NCBI RefSeq assembly: GCF_900291955.1
Contig: NZ_OLMR01000004.1
Span: 67,553-131,552, forward strand
Length of the DNA: 64,000 nt
Source of the DNA: Pseudoruminococcus massiliensis
Lineage (GTDB): Bacteria > Bacillota > Clostridia > Oscillospirales > Acutalibacteraceae
Reading direction: 5' to 3'
Shown here piece by piece: positions 40,227 through 50,967 of this stretch; within the stretch, counting starts at the first letter, position 1; each line of letters begins with the position of its first letter. The notes under the pieces are model-generated. The model had not been told where the DNA came from, made no database searches, and was given only the letters and a program-made list of their open reading frames with translations. Both the position numbers and the translations under genes were made by a program.

Positions 40227-40754
40227 ATGTCAAAAAATAAAATTAAAGTAAAAGTTTGTGGTACAGAGTTTAATATTTTAAGTGAAGATAATGAGGAATA
40301 TACTCAGAAGATTGCTTCTGTTGTAGATAGAAAAATGAAACAAACATTGGAAACAAATCCGAGAGTGTCAATTTCTAATATTGCTATTTTAACAGCATTG
40401 GAGTTTTGCGACCTCTCTAAAAAGCTTGCTGACCAAACAGAAAATATGAAAAATCAACTCAATGAATATCTTGAGGAGGCACAAAAGGCTCGTGAAGAGG
40501 CTGATGATGCCCGAAAAGAAACAGAAAAGCTTCGCTCGGAAATTGAAACTTTAAGACAGCGTTTGGCTGATAAGGATTCTAAAAAATCGCACGAAACATC
40601 AGAACCACTTTCCGCTCCTGTAAGGCGTTCATCTCGCCGAGGAAAAAGACTTATAACAACAGAAAGCCGAGAGGAAGCCGCAGAGGATATTATGAGCTTC
40701 TTTGGCAATTCTGCTGACGATACAGCAGAAAATTCCTCAGATGACAATGCTTAA
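40227..40754 (+). CDS. zapA: Cell division protein ZapA
   Basis: ZapA bundles FtsZ filaments at mid-cell. The 175-aa protein has the usual N-terminal domain (KVKVCGTEFNILSEDNEEY) and coiled coil (about 65-120). It then carries an extra disordered, charged tail of ~55 residues (RRSSRRGKR and an acidic end), so it is longer than the ~100-aa standard. ATG 40227 follows GGAGG at 40214-40218. It overlaps the U32 peptidase gene. Confidence 0.88.
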   Translation: MSKNKIKVKVCGTEFNILSEDNEEYTQKIASVVDRKMKQTLETNPRVSISNIAILTALEFCDLSKKLADQTENMKNQLNEYLEEAQKAREEADDARKETEKLRSEIETLRQRLADKDSKKSHETSEPLSAPVRRSSRRGKRLITTESREEAAEDIMSFFGNSADDTAENSSDDNA

Positions 40755-42819
40755 AACAGAGCTTCTTGCTCCCGCTGGAAGTCTTGAGGTTATATATCCT
40801 GCTGTAAGAATGGGAGCAAATGCGGTTTATCTTGGAGCGGATATTTTTAGTGCAAGAGGTAATGCTGGAAACTTCAACCGTGAACAGCTGCTTGAGGCAG
40901 TAAAGTATTGTCACGCAAGAAATGTTGCAGTTCATCTTGCTTGCAATACACTTATTCACGATGATGAAATAGAATCAGCTCTTAATCTTATAAAATACGC
41001 CTGCGAAATAGGCATTGACGCTATAATTATTCAGGATATGGGATTGGTTTCACTTATAAGAAAAGCTGCACCGAATATGACTCTCCACGCCTCAACACAG
41101 ATGTCTGTACATACCGCAGAGGCGGCAAAAATGCTCTATGATATGGGCTTTGAGCGTGTTGTTCTTGCAAGAGAATTATCTAAGACTGAGATTAAAGAAA
41201 TTGCTGATAAACTGAAAAGTATGAATTGCCCGATAGAGTTAGAAGTTTTTGTTCATGGTGCGTTATGTATGAGCGTTTCAGGGCAATGCTATATGAGTGC
41301 GATGTTGGGTGGCAGAAGTGGAAATCGTGGTTTGTGTGCGCAACCATGCCGACTTCCTTTTAATGCAGGTGGCAACGGTCACGATTTAAGCCTGAAAGAC
41401 CTTTCTTTGATAAGCAATCTTAGAGAACTTCACGAAATTGGTGTTACTTCATTTAAGATTGAGGGTAGAATGAAGCGTCCTGAATATGTTGCGGCGGCGG
41501 TATCGGCTTGCAGACAAAGCTTAGACAAAGGCTTTGTTGATGAAGAAATTCTTGAAAAACTTCGTGCTGTATTTTCTCGTTCAGGCTTTACTGACGGTTA
41601 TTATACCGAAAAGCTTGGCCCGGATATGTTTGGAACACGCTCTAAAGATGATGTGACTTCTGCTACAAATAAATTGCTTACACAAATTCGTACAAGCTAC
41701 AAAAATGAAATGCCACTTGTGCCTGTTTCGTTTAAGCTTGAAGTTAAAAACAGCAAAGCAGCAAAGCTTATTGTATGCGATAATGACGGAAACTCTGCTG
41801 AGACAGTGGGTGATATTCCAGAAACAGCAATAAATACTCCGCTTTCAGCTGAACGCTGTGAGGGCTATTTGAATAAAACGGGCGGTACACCGTTCTATAT
41901 TGATAAGATAGAATGTATAATAGATAGTGACTTGACTTTGTCAGCAAAATCTATTAACGCTATGCGTAGAGATACGCTACAAGCTTTGCTTGCAATTCGT
42001 GAGAAAGTTAATCCGATTGCATTTGAAATGCCGAATCTTCCAAAGTCAGCTACACATAATACAAAGGGTATGGTTTTTCGTGCAAAATTCCGCAATGGAA
42101 ATATTCCCGATGAATTTCTCGATTGTGAACTTATTTATGTTCCAATGTTTCTTGCGGATAGCGAAATAATTTCTCTTATGGATAGAGGATTTGCTATTGC
42201 GGCTGAGATTCCGAGAGCAATGTTTGGCAGAGAAGATGAAATAGAAAATCGCTTGAAAGATTTGCAGAAACTTGGTGTTTATGAGGTTTTGGCATCAAAT
42301 CTCGGGGCAGTTGCTCTTGCTAAAAAATTGGGAATGGATATTCACGGTGGTTTTGGCTTGAATCTTGCGAATACTGCCGCACTTGAATGGGCAGAATCCT
42401 TTGGTATGCTTGATGTGGAGGCTTCATTTGAATTAACTCTTGCACAAATAGCAAAGCTTGGCGGAAATATTCCAAGAGGAATAATTTCATATGGCAGACT
42501 TCCGCTTATGCTTACAAGAAATTGCCCTGCGAAGAATGACGGAAAAGGTTGTAAAAATTGCAAAACTCCACCAATAATCCGTGACCGTAAGGGAAAGGAA
42601 TTTCCGATAATCTGCGATAAGAAAAGCTGTGAAATTCTGAATTGCGTTCCGCTTATACTTTCAGACAGACAAAGCGAAATAAAGAATGTTGACTTTGAGA
42701 TTCTGCATTTTAATGTTGAAAACTCTGTTGAAAGCAGTGGAAAGTTTAAGGATTATGTTGAAAAAAATGCCCCTAAAGCAGAATTTACCAGAGGTTTATA
42801 TTATAGGGGTTTAAGTTGA
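40741..42819 (+). CDS. U32-family peptidase / RNA hydroxylation-type protein
   Basis: The protein is about 692 aa, with the U32 core near the N-terminus (ELLAPAGSLEVIYPAVRMGA, VFVHGALCMSVSGQC) and a Cys cluster (CYMSAM, NRGLCAQPCR) fit for an iron-sulfur centre. The C-terminal half contains the extended collagenase-like domain and a second Cys group (CPAKNDGKGCKNC). Relatives include RlhA and TrhP, which act in RNA hydroxylation, so protease activity should not be assumed. ATG 40741 or 40747 lies inside the zapA end, so translation is coupled. Confidence 0.88.
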   Translation: MTMLKTELLAPAGSLEVIYPAVRMGANAVYLGADIFSARGNAGNFNREQLLEAVKYCHARNVAVHLACNTLIHDDEIESALNLIKYACEIGIDAIIIQDMGLVSLIRKAAPNMTLHASTQMSVHTAEAAKMLYDMGFERVVLARELSKTEIKEIADKLKSMNCPIELEVFVHGALCMSVSGQCYMSAMLGGRSGNRGLCAQPCRLPFNAGGNGHDLSLKDLSLISNLRELHEIGVTSFKIEGRMKRPEYVAAAVSACRQSLDKGFVDEEILEKLRAVFSRSGFTDGYYTEKLGPDMFGTRSKDDVTSATNKLLTQIRTSYKNEMPLVPVSFKLEVKNSKAAKLIVCDNDGNSAETVGDIPETAINTPLSAERCEGYLNKTGGTPFYIDKIECIIDSDLTLSAKSINAMRRDTLQALLAIREKVNPIAFEMPNLPKSATHNTKGMVFRAKFRNGNIPDEFLDCELIYVPMFLADSEIISLMDRGFAIAAEIPRAMFGREDEIENRLKDLQKLGVYEVLASNLGAVALAKKLGMDIHGGFGLNLANTAALEWAESFGMLDVEASFELTLAQIAKLGGNIPRGIISYGRLPLMLTRNCPAKNDGKGCKNCKTPPIIRDRKGKEFPIICDKKSCEILNCVPLILSDRQSEIKNVDFEILHFNVENSVESSGKFKDYVEKNAPKAEFTRGLYYRGLS

Positions 42820-42861
42820 AAACTTTTTTGAAATGAAATTAAATGATTTGGAGAAATAAAA

Positions 42862-43308
42862 ATGAGCTATACTGTTAAAGTGAAAAAGTTAAAAGAAAAT
42901 GCTGTTGTGCCTAAGCGTGCAACAATCGGTTCAGCAGGAGCCGACCTTTATGCTTGCATTGATGAGCCTGTGACCATTGAGCCAGGCAGTCTTGCAATGA
43001 TTCCTACCGGACTTGCAATAGAGCTTGAAAGCTCAGATTGTGCAGCGTTTCTTTTTGCGAGAAGTGGTCTTGGTGTAAAGCATGGAATAACACTCTCAAA
43101 CGGTGTCGGTGTGGTTGATAGCGATTATCGTGGAGAGGTTTGCGTTGGACTTTGCAATGTTTCAAACGAAAGCTACACTATTTCCGCAGGCGAACGCATA
43201 GCACAGATGGTAATTATGCCTGTAAAGCCAGCTGAATTTGTTGTAGCTGATGAACTTTCCGATACATCAAGAGGTGAAGGCGGTTTCGGCTCAACAGGAA
43301 AGCATTGA
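42862..43308 (+). CDS. dut: dUTP diphosphatase
   Basis: Dut hydrolyses dUTP to dUMP, keeping uracil out of DNA. The 148-aa protein has all five trimeric dUTPase motifs, among them AGADLYA, RSGLG, GVVDSDYRGEV, RIAQMV and the C-terminal RGEGGFGSTG. TTTGGAGAA lies before ATG 42862. It is chromosomal here, with no phage gene nearby. Confidence 0.96.
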   Translation: MSYTVKVKKLKENAVVPKRATIGSAGADLYACIDEPVTIEPGSLAMIPTGLAIELESSDCAAFLFARSGLGVKHGITLSNGVGVVDSDYRGEVCVGLCNVSNESYTISAGERIAQMVIMPVKPAEFVVADELSDTSRGEGGFGSTGKH

Positions 43309-43311
43309 GAA

Positions 43312-43392
43312 AAGTTAAAAGTTTCGCTCGAGCCTTTTCAAAGGCTCGCAGTTTCCAAAGGCAGAGCCTTTGGTCGCTCTCCGCAGAGAGCG
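43312..43392 (+). repeat. Partial composite palindromic repeat
   Basis: This block carries the modules AGCCTTTTCAAAGGCT and CCAAAGGCAGAGCCTTTGG seen in copies A and B. A different hairpin, CGCTCTCCGCAGAGAGCG, replaces the third module. The REP-like part is missing. Confidence 0.7.
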
Positions 43393-43427
43393 AAATACTT
43401 TATACTTTACAAAGCGCAGGAGGGTAG

Positions 43428-43480
43428 AAAAACATTCCAGTGGAATGTTTTTCGTAGGGAACCCTCGCAGGGGGTTCCCT
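43428..43480. repeat. Two strong palindromes before mreB
   Basis: A 25-bp palindrome AAAAACATTCCA-G-TGGAATGTTTTT (43428-43452) is followed by AGGGAACCC (43456-43464) / GGGTTCCCT (43472-43480). Together with the block at 43312 they fill the dut-mreB spacer. The first could stop transcription in either direction. Confidence 0.7.
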
Positions 43481-43593
43481 GACGGAATGCCTCCACTGTC
43501 AAACCCTATGTAAAAACGACAAAGTGAGCTAACTATATTCGCTCATTGAAATTTACTTTAAATATTTATATTTTGTTGGCATATAGACAGTAA

Positions 43594-44631
<1,038 letters not shown>

Positions 44632-44664
44632 ATGGCTTACTAAGCTTAATTGGGTGACCATTTT

Positions 44665-45549
44665 ATGAAAAATTTATTTTCAGGGAAAAGCTTCAAGATT
44701 TTGCTTGGGGCTATTTCTGTTTTACTTATACTTGTCATAGTTACAGCAGGAAATAGTTCTTTCGGAACATATATTGTAAATCTTTTTACAATGCCTATGC
44801 AGAAAGCTACGGTAAATGCGGTGGATTCTGCCAAAGATACACAAAAATCCGCTGATGAGCTTCAAGAGGAGGTCAATTCTCTTGAAGCTGAAAATCGTAA
44901 GCTTCGTGATATGCTTGTTGATTATTATGACATTAAAGGACAAAATGAACAGCTTAAAAAATATTATAATTTAAAGGAAGAAAATCCCGATTACGATATA
45001 CTTCCTGCAACAGTTATAAGGCGTGACCCTAATGAGAATTTTTATGGCTTTTATATAGATAAGGGGACTATTGATGGTGTGGAGCTTCACGACCCTGTTG
45101 TAACCGAAAACGGTCTTGTTGGAATGGTTTGTGAGGTTGATGCGACTACCTGTAAGGTAAGAACCATACTTTCACCAGATATTCAGGTGGGAGTGCTTAA
45201 TTCACGCACAAGTGATAGTGGAATTGTTACAGGCTCATCGAAATATTCAGACGATAACCTCTCTCTTATGACTAAAATTCCTGCACAACATACAATGCAG
45301 GAGGGGGATATTATTGTCACCTCGGGGCTTGGTGGAATTTTTCCAGAAAAAATTCGTATCGGAGAAATTAAGGAAATCAAGCTTGACGAATATGATAGTC
45401 AACCTATGGCAATAATCAAGCCATATGAGAATATACAAGAAGTAAGTTTAGTTGCGATTATAACCAATTATCTCGGAAAAGGTACTATTTCTAAGTCTGA
45501 AAGCTCAAAAGAAAGCAGTAAACAAGAAAGTACAGCATCAAAACAATAA
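44665..45549 (+). CDS. mreC: Rod-shape determining protein MreC
   Basis: MreC links MreB to the elongation enzymes outside the membrane. The 294-aa protein has one N-terminal membrane segment (FKILLGAISVLLILVIVTAG), a coiled coil (about 55-100), the beta-domain with GLVGMVCEV, and a Ser-rich tail. ATG 44665 is preferred to TTG 44650. Confidence 0.94.
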   Translation: MKNLFSGKSFKILLGAISVLLILVIVTAGNSSFGTYIVNLFTMPMQKATVNAVDSAKDTQKSADELQEEVNSLEAENRKLRDMLVDYYDIKGQNEQLKKYYNLKEENPDYDILPATVIRRDPNENFYGFYIDKGTIDGVELHDPVVTENGLVGMVCEVDATTCKVRTILSPDIQVGVLNSRTSDSGIVTGSSKYSDDNLSLMTKIPAQHTMQEGDIIVTSGLGGIFPEKIRIGEIKEIKLDEYDSQPMAIIKPYENIQEVSLVAIITNYLGKGTISKSESSKESSKQESTASKQ

Positions 45550-45563
45550 TCGGGGGAATTTTC

Positions 45564-46070
45564 GTGGAAAGAAGATTCAGAATATTTAGATATATCATAT
45601 ATTCAACAGAGCTTTTGGTGCTTTTTGTTATTCAGGGAATACCAAATTTTATTCCTGAGCTTTTCGGTGGAAAACCAAGCCTTATAATTCCTGTAGTTTT
45701 GACTATATCTATGTTTGAACCAAAATTGACTGCTCTTTGGTTTGGACTTGCTGGTGGACTTCTTACCGACATAAGCAATGGTGGAGTTATCGGCTTTTTT
45801 GCGATAATTATGACATTGTGCTGTTATTTTATAAGCTATCTTACAAGTGAGCTTATTCGCACAAGACTATCCGTTGCAATGGCAATTTCGTTTATAGTGG
45901 TAGCAATGGCATTATCACTGCATTTCCTATTTTTCTATGTTATGTGTGGATATGGCAACAATGGATATTTTTTCGTAAGTCATTATCTTTCAAGAATACT
46001 CTATACAGTAGCTCTTACTCCAATAGCTTATTATGTCAATAGGGTTCTTGCTTTGAGAGTGAGCTTGTAA
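45564..46070 (+). CDS. mreD: Rod-shape determining protein MreD
   Basis: A 168-aa inner-membrane protein with about five hydrophobic segments and the FGLAGGLLTDI motif of MreD. It starts at GTG 45564 after CGGGGGAA. It acts with MreC in the elongasome and lies in the standard order. Confidence 0.88.
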   Translation: MERRFRIFRYIIYSTELLVLFVIQGIPNFIPELFGGKPSLIIPVVLTISMFEPKLTALWFGLAGGLLTDISNGGVIGFFAIIMTLCCYFISYLTSELIRTRLSVAMAISFIVVAMALSLHFLFFYVMCGYGNNGYFFVSHYLSRILYTVALTPIAYYVNRVLALRVSL

Positions 46071-46085
46071 ATTTATATGTTAATT

Positions 46086-46115
46086 GAATGGGCAAACTGC
46101 GTTCGTCCGTTCAAT
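46086..46115 (+). repeat. Degenerate REP-like palindrome
   Basis: GGGCAAACTGCGTTCGTCCG (46091-46110) is a mutated version of the GGGGCGAAC/GTTCGCCC palindrome found at 9589, 31342 and 63891. It lies in the mreD-mrdA spacer (46071-46197). Confidence 0.55.
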
Positions 46116-46197
46116 ATTTGCTAACTAAATAACAATAAATTTTCATAACTAAACACAGTTAATCGACAGATAGTTTAAAAGGGGGAATGCAGTTATT

Positions 46198-48258
46198 ATG
46201 GAAGAACAAAAAACAGAAAAAAAGCACCAGCATGGGCGTACTGCGTTTCTTTTAATTGTTTTACTTATTATCTTTGGAATGTTTACTGCAAGGCTTGCAG
46301 ATTGGCAGCTTATAAATGGTGACAGGTATGACGAGATTTCAAAAACATCTACAAGCTATACGGTTGAAACCGAGGCTCTTAGAGGAGAAATTCTTGATGT
46401 TAATGGAGTGGGCTTAGCTATCAATAGTACAGGCTATCAGGTGGTTATAGATAAGCTCTATATGGAAGATGACAAGCTTAATGACACAATTCTTGCATTG
46501 ATTCTTCTTATGGAAAAATGCGGTGAGAAATGGGTTGATGCTTTGCCGATTATTATGGAGGGTGATAGTTACAAGTTTGCAGATGATATGGAGGACGAAA
46601 TTGCTGAACTCAAAAGCAAGGATAACCTTAATATGAATACCTATTCCACTGCTGAGGAATGTATGAGTAAGCTTAATGAAAGCTATAAGTGTGATGGGTA
46701 TTCCAAAAAGGAACAGAGAAATATTATAAGCGTTCGCTATAATATGAAAAAAATGGGTTACAGCAAATCTACTCCTTATACTTTTGCAGAAAAAATAAGT
46801 GCTGATACTATGGCGATTGTTTCGGAAAATTTTCAGGATATAGCAGGTGTTGATGTCAGAAGCTCAACTATCAGAACAAATCCGAATGGTACAGCCGCCG
46901 CACAGATAGTTGGTGCTTATGGTGCTATTTCAAGCGAGGAATATAAGGAAAAATCAGATGATGGCTATTCTCTCAATGATAAAATCGGAAAATTCGGAAT
47001 AGAAAAATCGTATGAAAACCAGCTTCGTGGCAAATCGGGAAGTAAAATGATTCGTGCCTCCTCAAATGGCAATGTTCTTGATGTTGTTGAAACTAAAAAT
47101 GCTGAGCCAGGTAATACTGTTTATCTTACAATAGATACTAAGTATCAATTACTTGCACAAAAAGCTCTTAAAGAAGCTACCAAAGAGGCGCAGGACCTTG
47201 CAAAACAGGCAGGAACAAAACATTCTGGCGAGGACTGTATTTCTGGCTCAGTTGTTATGCTTGATGTGAAGGATTTTTCCGTTATATGTGCGGCAACATA
47301 TCCAACATATGACCTTTCAAAATATTGGGAGGATTATTCTAAAATTGCCACAACAAAAGGCGACCCGCTTATAAATCGTGCTTTTCAGAGTGCATTTACA
47401 CCGGGTTCTACATTTAAGCCACTTGTTGCCTCTGCGGCTCTTGAAGAAAAAGCTATAAATAAAGGTACAGATATTACCTGCACAGGCACATATGACTATT
47501 ACGATGGTTTAAGAATTAATTGTATGGGTGTTCATGGCTCAATCAATGTTACAAAGGCTATTGCAGTTTCGTGCAACTACTTCTTTAATGATTTAGGCAG
47601 AAGGCTCGGAATTGAAAGCATAGAAAGCTATGCTAAGCGTGTTGGCTTTGGAAGTCCGACAGGTGTAGAGCTTGGAGAGGGCGAAGAAACAAGTGGTGCA
47701 ATAGCTGGTCCTGAAAATAGCAAAAGCTGGGGCAGTGAATGGTATCCAGGAAATACAGTTCAGGCGGCAATAGGTCAATCGGATACGCTTATTTCACCTA
47801 TTCAACTTGCAACTTATGCGGCAACCCTTGCTAATAACGGAACAAGACTTCAAACGCATATCGTCCGAAAGGTTGTCAGTTATGACCGAAAAACTGTTAT
47901 ATCCGAGAATGCCCCGAATAATCCAACCGTTGTTGACAGTATGGGCGTAAGTGAAGAAAATCTTGCGATAGTCAAAGAGGGTATGATTAAGGCGGTAAAC
48001 GAAACTTATAGTTCAGTTTTTGGAGATTTTAAGATTCAGGTTGTTGGTAAAACTGGTACAGCTGAAAATAATGGAAGTGACCACGCAAACTTTATATGTT
48101 ATGCACCTGCCGATAATCCACAGGTAGCAATAGGTGTTATGGTTGAGCATGGTGCAAAAAGTTCTGTTGCTATGAATGTTGCCAAAAAACTCCTTACTCA
48201 ATATTTTAAGGATAATCCAGTTTCTACTACAAAGGAAACAAGCAAAAGTCAAGATTAG
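46198..48258 (+). CDS. mrdA: Penicillin-binding protein 2 (elongation transpeptidase)
   Basis: PBP2 cross-links new lateral wall peptidoglycan with MreBCD and RodA. The 686-aa protein has an N-terminal membrane anchor (TAFLLIVLLIIFGMFTARL), a pedestal domain, and the transpeptidase domain with active Ser in TPGSTFKPL. The SCN and KTGTAE motifs are also intact. A terminator follows; rodA is not present here. Confidence 0.95.
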   Translation: MEEQKTEKKHQHGRTAFLLIVLLIIFGMFTARLADWQLINGDRYDEISKTSTSYTVETEALRGEILDVNGVGLAINSTGYQVVIDKLYMEDDKLNDTILALILLMEKCGEKWVDALPIIMEGDSYKFADDMEDEIAELKSKDNLNMNTYSTAEECMSKLNESYKCDGYSKKEQRNIISVRYNMKKMGYSKSTPYTFAEKISADTMAIVSENFQDIAGVDVRSSTIRTNPNGTAAAQIVGAYGAISSEEYKEKSDDGYSLNDKIGKFGIEKSYENQLRGKSGSKMIRASSNGNVLDVVETKNAEPGNTVYLTIDTKYQLLAQKALKEATKEAQDLAKQAGTKHSGEDCISGSVVMLDVKDFSVICAATYPTYDLSKYWEDYSKIATTKGDPLINRAFQSAFTPGSTFKPLVASAALEEKAINKGTDITCTGTYDYYDGLRINCMGVHGSINVTKAIAVSCNYFFNDLGRRLGIESIESYAKRVGFGSPTGVELGEGEETSGAIAGPENSKSWGSEWYPGNTVQAAIGQSDTLISPIQLATYAATLANNGTRLQTHIVRKVVSYDRKTVISENAPNNPTVVDSMGVSEENLAIVKEGMIKAVNETYSSVFGDFKIQVVGKTGTAENNGSDHANFICYAPADNPQVAIGVMVEHGAKSSVAMNVAKKLLTQYFKDNPVSTTKETSKSQD

Positions 48259-48315
48259 TATAGATTTGATAGATAACTACCGAATAGGTGAACAAATATC
48301 GCCCTTAACAAAAAT

Positions 48316-48350
48316 AACACGCATAACTCGTAAACAGAGTTGTGCGTGTT
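48316..48350 (+). terminator. Terminator after mrdA
   Basis: A 14-bp stem (48316-48329 / 48337-48350, one G-U pair) with a 7-nt loop, followed by a short T-rich stretch. Confidence 0.8.
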
Positions 48351-48399
48351 TTACTTTGTGAGAATATCTAATTTTTATAGATAAAGTCGAGCGACTATA

Positions 48400-49083
48400 T
48401 TATTCGCAGAAACCGTGTGTGCGTTCTACGATTTCGCCCTTTTTCTTGTAAATGCTTCCTTCGTGCACATATCCACGAACCATAGAGAGCGGATATATAC
48501 TTGTTTTTCTGCCTATAACTGAACCAGGATTCAAAACCGAGCCACAGCCAACCTCAACATAATCGCCGACCATTGCACCAAATTTCTTTAGTCCAGTTTC
48601 GACTCTGCCATCATCTGTGATGATTGTTACAAGAGTTTTGTCGGATTTGAGATTAGATGTAATTGAGCCTGCACCCATATGTGACCTATATCCAAGAATA
48701 GAATCACCAACATAGTTATAGTGCGGAACTTGAGCATAGTTGAAAATAATTGAATTTTTCAATTCTGTTGAATTGCCTATAACTGCACCTTCTCCGACAA
48801 TAACAGAACCTCTGATAAATGCACAATGTCTTATTTCAGCATTTGCACAAACTATTAAAGGACCTGTCAGATAAGCGCTGTCATAAACCTTTGCGGACTT
48901 GGCAATCCAGATATTTTCGCCACGCTTTTCATATTCGTTTGGGTCGAGTGTTTCGCCGAGAGCAATAATAAAGTCGCTGATTTTTGGCAAAACCTCCCAC
49001 GGATACTTTACACCATCAAAAAGTGGTTTAGCAATGGTTTGGTCAAAATCAAGAAGCGAGCTTGCTTCAAGATAACTATACAT
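48400..49083 (-). CDS. Left-handed beta-helix protein, GlmU C-terminal-like
   Basis: The 227-aa protein has an N-terminal helical part and then hexapeptide repeats (about 60-205) such as IRGSVIVGEGAVIGNSTEL and GAMVGDYVEVGCGSVLNPGS. This resembles the acyltransferase half of sugar-nucleotide enzymes of the GlmU group without the nucleotidyltransferase half. The acetyl acceptor is unknown. ATG 49083 is chosen, because AGAAGGTG lies just before it. Confidence 0.75.
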   Translation of the reverse strand: MYSYLEASSLLDFDQTIAKPLFDGVKYPWEVLPKISDFIIALGETLDPNEYEKRGENIWIAKSAKVYDSAYLTGPLIVCANAEIRHCAFIRGSVIVGEGAVIGNSTELKNSIIFNYAQVPHYNYVGDSILGYRSHMGAGSITSNLKSDKTLVTIITDDGRVETGLKKFGAMVGDYVEVGCGSVLNPGSVIGRKTSIYPLSMVRGYVHEGSIYKKKGEIVERTHGFCE

Positions 49084-49106
49084 AGAATACACCTTCTAAA
49101 AAATTA

Positions 49107-49340
49107 TTATTCAAAATCGTAAAAAGCCCATTCGTTATCATCAAACTTTCCAGCGAAAAAGCGTATCTCTTTATCTCCGCTTGTAACGCTATAAGATGAA
49201 AAAGCATAGGGCTTTTTTGTATCAGGTTCAAGCACAACAGCACATTCACCAAAGCTGTGCCACGGATACTTGAAAACATCAACGCCATTTATGCAAAAGC
49301 GTCCTTTAGACGCTCTGCCAAGAAATTCGTGCTGTTTCAA
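49107..49340 (-). CDS. Small hypothetical protein
   Basis: A 77-aa protein starting MKQHEFLGRASKGRF, with many aromatic residues and no signal peptide or membrane segment. It lies between the beta-helix protein and the YwqG-like gene on the same strand, 16 bp from the latter, so it is probably co-transcribed. I do not recognise a family. Confidence 0.55.
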   Translation of the reverse strand: MKQHEFLGRASKGRFCINGVDVFKYPWHSFGECAVVLEPDTKKPYAFSSYSVTSGDKEIRFFAGKFDDNEWAFYDFE

Positions 49341-49356
49341 TTAAAATTCACCTCAA

Positions 49357-50202
49357 TTAGCCACAATCCCAATTATATACTACATCATCGAATTTACAAT
49401 TCTTTAAATCTTCAGGTTTGATAAAGAAGTTAGCAACACCGCAATCGCCCCAAAGAGTTACAAACTCTCCGTTATGGATTTCAGAATCAATCTGCAACAG
49501 TAAGGTGCTGTATTCACGAGATTCCTCGTCATATTCTCTTGGGTCGCTCTGAGTAAAGAACGGATATCCGCCCATTCTATGACCATTTTCTTCAATTTCA
49601 TCGAACACTTTATCAGTGATTTCGTCTGGCATATCAAAAAACTCTTCATAATCTGAGCCTGTTTCTTCATTATAAAGCTTTGTGAAAATTTCATCAAACT
49701 TATAATCACTACAAGTCATATATTGCTCTTGAATCTCAAAGCTAAGCTTTAATGGAGTATCTATTGGAGAATAAATCTCATCACCCTTACTTTCATCAAT
49801 ATAATCCTTGATAATAGGTGCTTTCTGCTGATTTTCGAGGTTTTTGTCAATATCAGCGTGATAGAAGATTTTATAATTTTTTTGAACTGTTGGGTTATCA
49901 AAATCAGCACCATATAAATCATCGGTAGGATTTATGAAAATCTGCAAAATTCCCTTTTCTGGAAAGTTTTCAAAATGAGGAACTTCCTCAAAATTTATCT
50001 GTGCTAAAAGCATCATAGGGATTTGAGTACCCCTTTGATTAAAATTTTCTGCATAAGGATATTCAAAATCCTTTGGAAAATAAGGTGTTCCTCCGAAGCT
50101 GCTCTCAAAAGGACTTGTTTCACTCTCTGTTGTATTTATTCCAATGCACTTAGTTTTTGTTATTTCTTTAAATTTTGCGATAATCTCGTCGATTTCAGGC
50201 AT
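49357..50202 (-). CDS. YwqG/DUF1963-family protein
   Basis: The 281-aa protein shows the DUF1963 pattern: SSFGGTPYFPKDFEYPY near the N-terminus, PMMLLAQINFEEVP, GILQIFI, a conserved HRMGGYPFFTQSDPR block and LLQIDSE near the C-terminus. The family is widespread and cytosolic, and its function is not firmly known. It starts 12 bp after the kinase-like gene on the same strand. Confidence 0.85.
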   Translation of the reverse strand: MPEIDEIIAKFKEITKTKCIGINTTESETSPFESSFGGTPYFPKDFEYPYAENFNQRGTQIPMMLLAQINFEEVPHFENFPEKGILQIFINPTDDLYGADFDNPTVQKNYKIFYHADIDKNLENQQKAPIIKDYIDESKGDEIYSPIDTPLKLSFEIQEQYMTCSDYKFDEIFTKLYNEETGSDYEEFFDMPDEITDKVFDEIEENGHRMGGYPFFTQSDPREYDEESREYSTLLLQIDSEIHNGEFVTLWGDCGVANFFIKPEDLKNCKFDDVVYNWDCG

Positions 50203-50214
50203 ATCATCACCTCT

Positions 50215-50823
50215 TTATTTTTTCTTTATATTTATAATTTCTTCGATAAGCTTTGTTGTGCCGTCTATACCAAGAAATGCACTGTTTATGCAAAGGTCAT
50301 AGTTATTATAATCGCCCCATTTAATATTGGCATAATAATTGTAGTAATTAGCTCTTGTTTTGTCTTTTTTAGCAATAAAGGCATTTACGGAATTTTTATC
50401 AATTCCTTCAACATTTATAGCACGCTCTCTGCGGAAATCAAAATCTGCATAAATAAAGATTTTGATGCAGTTCTTATTATCTTTGAGAACATAGTCGGCA
50501 CATCTTCCAACGATGATACAATCACTGTTGGCATATTCTTTGATGAGCTTCTGTTGTGCGATGAAAACTCTGTCATTTATAGGTAACTGGGCAGTGCCTG
50601 AGAATCCGTGTACAATGCTTGAGGCACCAAGGGAAAGTGAATAAAGCAAGCTGCTTGCTGCCTTTTCGTCAACTTCCTTGAGAATATCTGGGCTTATGCC
50701 ACTCATTTCAGCGGCTTTATAGATAAGCTCTTTATCATAAAACTTAAAACCAAGTTTTTCTGCGAGTTTTTGTCCGATTTCGTGTCCGCCACTGGCGAAT
50801 TGTCTTGATATTGTAATAACCAT
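50215..50823 (-). CDS. Cytidylate kinase-like family protein
   Basis: The 202-aa protein begins MVITISRQFASGGHEIGQKL, a P-loop variant typical of the cytidylate-kinase-like group common in Clostridia. It also has IIVGRCADYVLKD and a later FRRERAINVEG lid region. True Cmk makes CDP from CMP, but activity of this subgroup is uncertain. ATG 50823 follows AAAGGAG with 8-nt spacing; a longer frame to 50865 lacks such a site. Confidence 0.82.
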   Translation of the reverse strand: MVITISRQFASGGHEIGQKLAEKLGFKFYDKELIYKAAEMSGISPDILKEVDEKAASSLLYSLSLGASSIVHGFSGTAQLPINDRVFIAQQKLIKEYANSDCIIVGRCADYVLKDNKNCIKIFIYADFDFRRERAINVEGIDKNSVNAFIAKKDKTRANYYNYYANIKWGDYNNYDLCINSAFLGIDGTTKLIEEIINIKKK

Positions 50824-50967
50824 AAGTACAGCTCCTTTCGGTAAATATAACATAATTTTACGCAATCAAGAATAATTTTATGCTAATTTATTATAACAGT
50901 GTCTTGCTTATAATGTCAAGAGAATAGTTTATTTATGAGCTATACTGATTAAATTTCTTTTATAGAT

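Noticed and set aside
42862-43308. dut as part of a prophage
   Set aside because: It is 12 kb from the phage module and surrounded by cell-division and wall genes; dUTPase is a normal chromosomal gene.
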